Origin: Pseudomonadota bacterium
Lineage (GTDB): Bacteria > Pseudomonadota > Gammaproteobacteria > Burkholderiales > Burkholderiaceae_C
Direction of reading: 5' to 3'
Assembly: GCA_021804595.1 (NCBI GenBank)
Contig: JAJZHH010000004.1
Coordinates: 1 to 48,547, forward strand
Length of the DNA: 48,547 bases
The notes under the pieces were generated by a model. That model did no database searches and was not told the origin of the DNA. It saw nothing but the letters and a program-made list of their open reading frames with translations. Below are positions 37,376 to 48,547 of the stretch, one piece after another. How positions within the stretch are numbered: the first letter of the stretch is position 1; each line of letters starts with the position of its first letter. A program made the position numbers and the translations under genes.

Positions 37376-38118
37376 AGCCAGGCGGCGCAGTCGCTGCGCA
37401 TCTGCGTTTCATCATAGTGCCAGCTCGCCGGCCCCGGGCGCTCGCGCGCGGCGCGCAACGCGTGCAGGAATTCGCTGCGCGGCCACGGCGTGGCGCCCAG
37501 CGACGCCAGGTGCGAAGTCTGCTGCTGGCAGTCGATCGGCCCCAGCCCGTGGCGCCGAGCGAAGCCGCACAAGGCCATCAGCAGCAGTTTGGAGCCGTCG
37601 GGCACGCGCGTGTACATCGATTCGCCGAACACCATGGCACCGATGCCGACCACGTAGAGCCCGGCGACGCGTCGATCGTCGAAATACAACTCGAAGCAGT
37701 GCGCCAGCCCGGCGTCGTGCAGCGCGCCGTAGCCGTCGACGATGTCGCTCCCGATCCAGCTGCCGGCGCCGTCGCGTCGCGGCGCCGCACAATCGCGCAT
37801 GACGCCGCGGAAATCGGCGTCGACGCGGATCTGCCAGCGCGCGTCGGCCAGCCGGGCGCGCACGCTGCGACGCAGGCTGCGGTGCACGCGCAGCTCGCTC
37901 GGGCGCAGCACCATGCGCGGATCGGTGCTCCACCACAGCACCGGCTCTTCCGGCGAGTACCACGGGAAGATGCCGGCGCCATAGGCGCGGCGCAGGCTGT
38001 CGGCGTCGACGCGGCCGCCGACGGCCAGCAGTCCGGGGTAGGGCGAGGCGGCGGGCAGCGCCGCCGACGGCGACGGGAACGCGTCACCGGGGCGCAGCTG
38101 GGTCAGGGTCCAGGTCAT
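37372..38118 (-). CDS. aat: Leucyl/phenylalanyl-tRNA-protein transferase
   Basis: A 248-residue enzyme that adds Leu or Phe to N-terminal Arg or Lys, creating primary N-degrons. Conserved blocks are [59 protein letters not shown] and [19 protein letters not shown]. It heads the aat-bpt-pagP-iclR run and is divergent from the carbonic anhydrase gene. With bpt it covers both branches of the bacterial N-degron pathway. Confidence 0.95.
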   Translation of the reverse strand: MTWTLTQLRPGDAFPSPSAALPAASPYPGLLAVGGRVDADSLRRAYGAGIFPWYSPEEPVLWWSTDPRMVLRPSELRVHRSLRRSVRARLADARWQIRVDADFRGVMRDCAAPRRDGAGSWIGSDIVDGYGALHDAGLAHCFELYFDDRRVAGLYVVGIGAMVFGESMYTRVPDGSKLLLMALCGFARRHGLGPIDCQQQTSHLASLGATPWPRSEFLHALRAARERPGPASWHYDETQMRSDCAAWL

Positions 38119-38184
38119 CGAGCATCGAGGCGCGGCCGCATGTCATGCGCTATTCTCTTCGAAAGACTTGCACGAGATCGATCC

Positions 38185-38712
38185 ATGAGCTTGTACCAAT
38201 TGGGCCACGTCCGCCCCGAAGTCGGCCGCGACGTGTACGTCGCCGACACCGCGCGCGTCATCGGCCGCGTGCGCCTGGCCGACCACTCCAGCGTCTGGTT
38301 CGGCGCGGTGCTGCGCGGCGACAACGAACCGATCGAGATCGGCGCCGGCAGCAATGTGCAGGACGGCGCGGTGCTGCACACCGATCCCGGATTCCCGCTG
38401 CACGTGGGCAGCGGCGTGACCATTGGCCACCAGGCCATGCTGCACGGCTGCACGGTCGGCGACGGCAGCCTGATCGGCATCCAGGCCGTCGTGCTCAACG
38501 GTGCGCGCATCGGCCGCAACTGCCTGGTCGGCGCCGGCGCGGTGGTCACCGAAGGCAAGGAATTTCCCGACGGCAGCCTGATCCTCGGCGCACCGGCGCG
38601 CGTCGTGCGCACACTCGATGAGGCGCAGATCGAAGGCATGCGCGCCAATTCGCGCACTTACGTCGAGCGCGCAGCGCGGTTTTTGGTCGAGTTGAAGGAA
38701 GTGCAGGCGTGA
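38185..38712 (+). CDS. Gamma carbonic anhydrase-like hexapeptide protein (YrdA type)
   Basis: A 175-residue left-handed beta-helix protein of the gamma carbonic anhydrase family. Hexapeptide repeats run through about residues 10-140. The metal-binding histidines are expected in [11 protein letters not shown] and [14 protein letters not shown] 38185 gives the standard N-terminus [12 protein letters not shown]; longer upstream reading overlaps aat on the other strand. Its stop overlaps the hslO GTG. Activity as a carbonic anhydrase is unproven for many members. Confidence 0.92.
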   Translation: MSLYQLGHVRPEVGRDVYVADTARVIGRVRLADHSSVWFGAVLRGDNEPIEIGAGSNVQDGAVLHTDPGFPLHVGSGVTIGHQAMLHGCTVGDGSLIGIQAVVLNGARIGRNCLVGAGAVVTEGKEFPDGSLILGAPARVVRTLDEAQIEGMRANSRTYVERAARFLVELKEVQA

Positions 38713-39626
38713 GCGAGGATGTGCTGATCAAGTTCATGCTCGGCAGCGGCCAGGTTCGCGGCGTCGTCGTCAACCTGAGCGGCAGTTGGCAGCAGATGCG
38801 CGAGCGCCGTCGCCACGACGACGCGGTGCAACTGCTGCTGGGCGAAATGGCCGCGGCGTCGGCGCTGCTGGCCGGCAGCTTGAAGTTCGACGGCACGCTG
38901 GTGCTGCAGCTGCAGGGCGACGGGCCGCTGCGGCTGGCGGTAGCCGAATGCCAGCCCGATTTCGGGCTGCGCGCCACCGCGCAGGTGCACGGCGACGCGC
39001 GCGGCGATTTCGCCGCGCTGGTCGGGGCGAGCGGCGGCGCACGCTGCCAGATCACGCTCGACCCGCGTCGCGCCGGGCAGCAGCCCTACCGCGGCGTGGT
39101 CGGGCTGACCGAGGCCGACGGCAGCCCGATGCCTGATCTGGCCGCAGTGCTGGGCCACTACCTGCAACACTCGGAGCAGATCCCTTCGTGGCTGCTGCTG
39201 GCGGCCGACGCCGAGCGCGCCTGCGGGCTGCTGGTGCAGCGCATGCCCGGCGACGGCGGCCATGCGGTCGCCGACGACCACGACGAGGCCTACGCCCGCG
39301 CCGTGCACCTGGCGTCGACACTGGGGCGCGACGAACTGCTGCAGCGCAGCCCCGAGGACCTGCTGCACAAATTGTTCTGGCAGGAGCAGCCGCGCGTGTT
39401 CGAGCCGCTGCATCCGCGCTTTCACTGCACCTGCTCGGCGCAGCGCGTATCGGGCATGTTGCGCATGCTCGGCCGCGACGAGGTCGAGTCGGTGCTGGCC
39501 GAGCGCGGCGAAGTCGAAGTGACCTGCGAGTTCTGCGGCGCGGTCTACACGCTCGACGCGGTCGACGCGGCGCAGCTGTTCCACGCCGCGGTCGACCAGC
39601 CGCCGACGCCCGGCGCCGCGCAATAG
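38709..39626 (+). CDS. hslO: Redox-regulated chaperone Hsp33
   Basis: A 305-residue holdase activated by oxidation and unfolding. The N-terminal domain reads [20 protein letters not shown]; the C-terminal zinc switch has CTC (in [10 protein letters not shown]) and CEFC (in [11 protein letters not shown]), the four cysteines that hold zinc when reduced. The start is GTG at 38709, overlapping the carbonic anhydrase stop. It adds to the stress-protection genes in the window. Confidence 0.95.
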   Translation: MSEDVLIKFMLGSGQVRGVVVNLSGSWQQMRERRRHDDAVQLLLGEMAAASALLAGSLKFDGTLVLQLQGDGPLRLAVAECQPDFGLRATAQVHGDARGDFAALVGASGGARCQITLDPRRAGQQPYRGVVGLTEADGSPMPDLAAVLGHYLQHSEQIPSWLLLAADAERACGLLVQRMPGDGGHAVADDHDEAYARAVHLASTLGRDELLQRSPEDLLHKLFWQEQPRVFEPLHPRFHCTCSAQRVSGMLRMLGRDEVESVLAERGEVEVTCEFCGAVYTLDAVDAAQLFHAAVDQPPTPGAAQ

Positions 39627-39633
39627 CGGCACT

Positions 39634-39658
39634 CGCCGCGCGCCCTCAGTGCGCGGCG
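39634..39658. terminator. Hairpin between convergent hslO and ftsB
   Basis: CGCCGCGC (39634-39641) pairs perfectly with GCGCGGCG (39651-39658) over a nine-base loop, immediately after hslO and overlapping the ftsB stop. No T-tract is seen. Confidence 0.45.
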
Positions 39659-39960
39659 GAGGCCGGCGCCTGCGGCGGCAGCGGCGCCGATGCCGGCAGC
39701 ACCTGCACGTAGATCTCGTCCGGGCGCATCATGCCCATGTCGCGGCGGGCGCGGTCCTGCACCGCCTGCATGCCGTGGCGCAGGTCGTCGGCTTCGTCGT
39801 GCAGCGCGGCATTGCGCTGTTGCGCGGCGGCGTTGGCCGCCTGCTGCGCGAGCAGCTCGGTGCGCAGCTCGCGCACCTGCGGCAGGCTGCGCGTACCGAA
39901 CCACAGCGACCATTGCAGCAGCGCCAGTGCGCCGAGCAGCAGCAGGCTGACCCAGCGCAC
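39646..39960 (-). CDS. ftsB: Cell division protein FtsB (DivIC-like)
   Basis: A 104-residue bitopic division protein that links FtsL and FtsQ. A short N-terminus precedes one membrane helix (VSLLLLGALALLQWSLWFG, about residues 4-22), then a coiled coil (ELRTELLAQQAANAAAQQRN to about residue 65), and the conserved end ARRDMGMMRPDEIYVQV. A Pro/Ala-rich tail closes it. It lies seven bases after eno, the usual neighbour. Confidence 0.92.
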   Translation of the reverse strand: MRWVSLLLLGALALLQWSLWFGTRSLPQVRELRTELLAQQAANAAAQQRNAALHDEADDLRHGMQAVQDRARRDMGMMRPDEIYVQVLPASAPLPPQAPASAAH

Positions 39961-39967
39961 GGCCGCG

Positions 39968-42128
<2,161 letters not shown>

Positions 42129-42132
42129 CGCG

Positions 42133-44705
<2,573 letters not shown>

Positions 44706-44722
<17 letters not shown>

Positions 44723-47387
44723 CGCCGGCCTCGCGCTGCAGCGCGTAGAGCAGATCGAGCGCGTCGCGCGCGCTCAAGGTGTCGCAATCGACCGCCGCCA
44801 GGCGCTGCAGCAGCGCCGCGCCCGGTGTCGGCTCGGCCACCGTGTCGTCGCCACTGCCGCTGCCGAACAGGTCGAGCTGTGCGCGCTGCGCGTCCTGCGC
44901 CCGCTGCAGCGCGTCCAGCCGGCGCTGCGCATCGCGGATCACCGCACCGGGCACGCCGGCCAGACGCGCGACCTGCACGCCGTAGCTGCGGTTGGCCGGG
45001 CCCGGCTGCACCTCGTGCAGGAAGATCACGCTGTCGCCGCTCTCGGCCGCGCCGACGTGCACGTTCAGCGCATCGGCGTGGTGCGCGGGGAACTCGGTCA
45101 GCTCGAAATAATGCGTCGCGAACAGCGTGTAGGCGCGGCAGCGCTCGTGCAGGTGCGCGGCGACCGCCGCGGCCAGCGCCAGCCCGTCGAGCGTCGAGGT
45201 GCCGCGGCCGATCTCGTCCATCAGCACCAGGCTGTGCGGCGTGGCGCTGCGCAGGATGGCTGCGGCTTCGGTCATTTCGACCATGAAGGTCGAACGTCCG
45301 CCGGCGACGTCGTCGGCGGCGCCGATGCGGGTGTGGATCGCGTCGATCGGGCCGATGCGCGCGGCGGCGGCCGGCACGAAGCTGCCGATCGACGCCAGCA
45401 GCACGATCAACGCGGTCTGTCGCATATAGGTCGACTTGCCGCCCATGTTCGGGCCGGTGACGATCTGCGTGCGGCTTTGCGGCAGCAGCACGCAGTCGTT
45501 GGGCACGAAACGGTCGACCTGCGCCTGCACCACCGGGTGGCGGCCGCCGCGGATCTCGATGCCGGGCGCGGCGCTGAGCTCGGGACAGACCCAGTTCCAG
45601 GTCTGCGCGCGCTCGGCCAAAGCCGCCAGCACGTCGAGTTCGGCCAGCGCGCGCGCGGCGCGCAGCCACGGCGCGACGTGCACCTGCAGTGCGTCGAGCA
45701 GTTCGGCGTAGAGCGCGCGCTCGCGCGCCAGCGCGCGTTCCTGCGCCGACAATGCGCGGTCCTCGAAGGCCTTGAGCTCGGGCGTGATGTAGCGCTCGGC
45801 GTTCTTCAAGGTCTGCCGGCGGCGGTAGTCGGTCGGCACCTTGTCGGCCTGGCCGTGGGTGACCTCGATGGCGAAGCCGTGCACCTTGTTGTACAGCACG
45901 CGCAGGTTGGCGATGCCGGTGCGTGCGCGCTCGCGCGCCTCGATCTCGAGCAGGAAGCTGCTGCAGTCGGCGCCGATCGCGCGCAGCTCGTCGAGTTCGT
46001 TGTCGAAGCCTCCGGCGATCACTCCGCCATCGCGCAGGTTCAGCGCCGGCGGGTCGGCCAGCGTGCGCTCGAGCCGCTGCACCGCGTCGGGAGGCAGCGC
46101 GAGCGCGGCCTGCAGCCGGTGCAGCAATGCATCGTCGAAGCCGGCGCAGGCTTCGACCAGCGCGGGTGTGCGGCGCAGCGTGTCGCGCAGCGCGGCGAGT
46201 TCGCGTGGCCTGGCCTGACGCAGTGCCACGCGCGCGGCGATGCGCTCGATGTCGGCCAGCCCGCGCAGCTGTTCGCGCAACTCGGCGAGTTCGCCGCGCA
46301 ACAGCGCGGCAAGCGCCGCCTGGCGCGCGCGCGCCAGCTCCTGGCGCCGTGGCGGCGCGCTCAGCCACTGGCGCAGCAAGCGGGTGCCGGCGGCGCTGCG
46401 GCAGCTGTCGAGCAGCGACAGCAAGGTCGGCGCGGCTTCGCCGCGCAAAGTCGCGAACAGCTCGAGGTTGCGCCTTGCGCCGGCGTCGAGCAGCACGCTG
46501 TCGGCGCCGCGCTCGACCTGCAGGTCGACGACGTGCGACAGTCCGCGACCCTGCGTCTGCTCGGCGTAGCTCAGCAGCGCCGCGGCGGCGGCATGGGCGC
46601 GCGCCAGCTCGCCGGCGTCGAAGGCGTCGAGCTTGGCCACACCGAGCTGGGCGCACAGCTTGGCGTGACCGGCCGCGGCGTCGAACTGCCACGGCGCGCG
46701 AGCGGCCAGTGGCACGCCGTGCAGGTCGAGCGGGAACGGCTGGTCCTGCGGCCACAGCACTTCGGCCGGCTGGATGCGCTCCAGCCAGGCGTCGAGCTCG
46801 TCGGGCGCGCACTCGGCCAGGCGCAGCGCGCCGTTCGACAGCACCAGCCAGGCCAGGCCGATGCGTGGCGTACGCCGCGACGTGGCGGGCGCCACCGCCA
46901 GCAGTGCGCTGTCGGCGCGCTCGTCGAGCAGGCCGTCGTCGACCCGCGTGCCCGGCGTGACGATGCGCTCGACGCGACGCTGCAGCGGTCCTTTCGCGCT
47001 GGCCACGTCGCCGACCTGTTCGCAGATCGCCACCGATTCGCCCAGGCGAACCAAGCGCGCCAGATAGGTGTCCAGCGCCTGCGCCGGCACGCCGGCCATC
47101 ACGATCGGTCGGCCGGCGGATTGGCCGCGCCGGGTCAGCGTCAGGTCGAGCAGCGCCGCGGCGCGCTCGGCGTCGGCATAGAACAGTTCGTAGAAATCGC
47201 CCATCCTGTACAGCAACAGGATGTCCGGGTGTTCGGCCTTGATGCGCAGGTACTGCTGCATCATCGGCGTGTGACCGTCGAAGTCCTCCGCCACCACGGC
47301 AGAGGGCGTGTTCGCGTTGTCCAAAAGCAGCCTCGAGCAGGGATCGGGCGCAACCATCGTTGCGCGTCCCGACATTGTGCGCGACAT
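44706..47387 (-). CDS. mutS: DNA mismatch repair protein MutS
   Basis: An 893-residue mismatch-recognition ATPase. The mismatch-reading Phe-x-Glu motif is in [15 protein letters not shown], preceded by [16 protein letters not shown]. The ATPase has [16 protein letters not shown] (Walker A), [14 protein letters not shown] (Walker B) and [10 protein letters not shown]. Possible starts are ATGs at 47387, 47375 and 47357; I chose 47387, but the first 30 residues are poorly conserved. The longer open frame upstream overlaps the BTAD gene and is not used. The C-terminal end shows a Gly/Ala-rich linker and a short tetramerisation-like helix. Confidence 0.96.
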
Positions 47388-47419
47388 CGAGGCCTGTCGC
47401 GCCGGCGACTCCGTCGGCG

Positions 47420-48181
47420 TCAGATCACGCTGGAGTCGAGGTCGGCCTGCATCGATTCGTGGTAGTCGCTGTCGTGCTGCAGGGTCAGGATGTCCATGTG
47501 CAGGCGCTTGGTCTTGGTGTCGGGTTCGATGCCCAGGCTCTCGCGCATGTTCTTGCGGAAGCCTTCGTAGGTCTCGATCGCCGCGGCGCGGCAACCGCTG
47601 AGCACGTGCACGCGCATCAGATGGCGGCACGCGGCCTCGTTGTGCGGCGACAGCAGCAGGATCTGGCTGAGGAATTCAATGGCCTGACGATAATCCTTGG
47701 CCAGCGCGCAAGCCTTGGCGTTTCTATATAACAGTGACGCTGATTTATTGATGATTTGCTGGCGATAGTGCGTAATCATCGAATTTAATTGAGGATTGTC
47801 AGGAAATTCCATCGATCCGATCAAATGCCCACGGTGCGCCGCGAGTGCCACCTGTAAGGGTATTTCCTGATCCTGTGTCAGGAAACCGAGGTCATGCTTG
47901 ACCGCCGGGTGCAGCGCGATCGAGTTCAAGTGGCTCTGGATCAAGCCGGGGCAGATCCGGTTCAACTTGTGGATGCGCAGTCGCAGACTGCCCTGCGAGC
48001 GTTCGCTGTCGGTGCCCGGCCACAGCAACGACGCCATCTGCTGGCGGCTGGTCGAGCCGCGTACAGCAAGCACGAACAGCATCAGGATGGCCTTCTTGTC
48101 GTTGGCTTCGCAGACTTGCTGGTCGACGCGGATGCGTACCGGTCCGAGGAAGTCGATATCGACGACAGGATCCTGTTCCAT
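47420..48181 (-). CDS. Stand-alone BTAD-domain transcriptional regulator
   Basis: A 253-residue protein resembling the SARP/BTAD class. Residues about 8-90 look like an OmpR-type winged helix ([16 protein letters not shown], then [20 protein letters not shown]), and about 95-240 a helical TPR-like BTAD with [19 protein letters not shown] and [21 protein letters not shown]. No ATPase domain or signal peptide is present. A GGGGGAA site precedes the ATG. The central part (about 47700-47870) is much richer in A/T and uses codons such as ATA, TTA and AAT that its neighbours avoid, suggesting a different history. It lies 32 bases upstream of mutS. Target genes are unknown; proteins of this type often govern secretion or secondary metabolism. 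Confidence 0.82.
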   Translation of the reverse strand: MEQDPVVDIDFLGPVRIRVDQQVCEANDKKAILMLFVLAVRGSTSRQQMASLLWPGTDSERSQGSLRLRIHKLNRICPGLIQSHLNSIALHPAVKHDLGFLTQDQEIPLQVALAAHRGHLIGSMEFPDNPQLNSMITHYRQQIINKSASLLYRNAKACALAKDYRQAIEFLSQILLLSPHNEAACRHLMRVHVLSGCRAAAIETYEGFRKNMRESLGIEPDTKTKRLHMDILTLQHDSDYHESMQADLDSSVI

Positions 48182-48257
48182 GCAATTCCCCCATTGCTTT
48201 CCGGGCGCCTTGACATCATCTCATGCGGAACCTCGACGCCCGTTGAAGGGTCCGCAA

Positions 48258-48291
48258 CTTGTTGAAATCACGGCAAATGATCTACAACAAG
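48258..48291. repeat. Inverted repeat in the BTAD leader
   Basis: CTTGTTG (48258-48264) and CAACAAG (48285-48291) are perfect inverted arms; inside them ATCA and TGAT also pair. It lies about 80-110 bases before the BTAD start and could be an operator or an RNA hairpin. Confidence 0.5.
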
Positions 48292-48319
48292 GCCATTGTG
48301 GCATGTATCAACGTATTTT

Positions 48320-48348
48320 TGTATATTTCTAGATGATACCTATCGCAA
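48320..48348 (-). promoter_or_regulatory. Candidate BTAD promoter
   Basis: On the minus strand TTGCGA (48348-48343) and TATACA (48325-48320) are 17 bases apart, followed by the inverted repeat and the BTAD start. Confidence 0.4.
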
Positions 48349-48357
48349 CAAGTGTAT

Positions 48358-48547
48358 TTATTTGTAAAGTGTTGCAGCAAGCTCGCGCAACTGCCTGATG
48401 CGTTCGATGCTAATTTTCACCAAGCCGAGTTTCAATCGCCGAATCCGGGTTTTTCGTGGAAAAACCGCAGGGTAACGCGAGCCTAAGGCGGCGTTGAGTT
48501 CGGGTGTGCAAAAGCCACCGCCAAAACCATTGGGGGTGGATATTCGA
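48358..48547 (-). CDS. Possible 3' end of an unidentified gene entering from the right
   Basis: A minus-strand frame of 62 codons runs from the window edge to TAA at 48358-48360. It reads GFGGGFCTPELNAALGSRYP followed by a basic helical end (LRELAATLYK). A second frame is also open for much of this stretch, so this may be a non-coding repeat rather than a gene. I do not recognise a family. Confidence 0.25.
   Translation of the reverse strand, partial: RISTPNGFGGGFCTPELNAALGSRYPAVFPRKTRIRRLKLGLVKISIERIRQLRELAATLYK

Larger units (their letters stand above)
48182..48547. other. AT-richer right-edge region upstream of the BTAD gene
   Basis: 366 bases without a complete gene. It holds an interrupted hairpin (48258-48291), a candidate minus-strand promoter (48320-48348), a perfect hairpin GGTTTTTC/GAAAAACC (48448-48455 with 48459-48466), and a minus-strand frame open from the right edge to a stop at 48358-48360. 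Confidence 0.7.

Noticed and set aside
47388-47630. N-terminal extension of mutS into the BTAD gene
   Set aside because: The extra codons are an alternate frame of the BTAD coding region and do not resemble MutS.

Overview
The window is a GC-rich (near 70% by eye), densely packed bacterial chromosome segment. Gene content and order (mutS, pyrG-kdsA-eno-ftsB, hemF-nadD-rsfS-rlmH, maf-rng, gpmA/ctpA/moeB, grxC-secB-gpsA, ftsY-rpoH, aat-bpt) point to a betaproteobacterium, most likely Burkholderiales. PagP, KdsA and outer-membrane efflux parts confirm a Gram-negative envelope. I cannot name the genus. Almost all of it is conserved core genome. I see no insertion sequence, prophage, CRISPR array, toxin-antitoxin pair or defence island.

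Layout. 1-4.6 kb: export locus (3' part of an MdtC-like RND pump, a NodT-type outer-membrane lipoprotein, a DHA2 MFS pump). 4.6-6.5 kb: hexose-6-phosphate mutarotase and a cation diffusion facilitator. 6.5-10.8 kb: catabolic module with mmsA and a GMC oxidoreductase, divergent from a LysR regulator with a clear palindromic operator, possibly for 3-hydroxypropionate. 10.8-14.8 kb: SDR, MoeB-like E1 enzyme, CtpA protease, GpmA. 14.9-17.9 kb: rhodanese, grxC, secB, gpsA, pth. 17.9-19.4 kb: ferredoxin, coaD, rsmD. 19.5-22.3 kb: ftsY, rpoH behind a perfect CIRCE element, and an exported SCP2-like protein with its own candidate operator. 22.3-30.8 kb: rng-maf, uup, rlmH-rsfS-nadD, hemF, mltD. 30.8-33.7 kb: gloB, a yafS-like gene sharing an ATGCAT start hexamer with it, rnhA-dnaQ, tRNA-Val(CAC) and a terminator. 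33.8-36 kb: a PBP7-like endopeptidase with a histidine/arginine repeat tract, and an IclR regulator. 36-39.6 kb: pagP, bpt-aat, gamma carbonic anhydrase, hslO. 39.6-47.4 kb: a minus-strand run mutS, hydrolase, pyrG, kdsA, eno, ftsB. 47.4-48.5 kb: a BTAD-type regulator with compositionally different DNA and an AT-richer stretch to the window edge.

How parts fit together. Translational coupling by 1-17 base overlaps is common (mmsA/GMC, moeB/ctpA, gpsA/pth, rng/maf, rlmH/rsfS/nadD, rnhA/dnaQ, aat/bpt, carbonic anhydrase/hslO, mutS/hydrolase). Protein quality control recurs: rpoH under HrcA-type control, hslO, ctpA, secB, ftsY, and both N-degron transferases. The points most worth a second look are the CIRCE element on rpoH, the LysR operator with textbook spacing to an mmsA promoter, three basic low-complexity tails made from exact short tandem repeats within 7 kb, the shared start hexamer of gloB and the yafS-like gene, the exported SCP2-like protein, and the right-edge regulator. 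I did not find a convincing wholly new multi-gene system.
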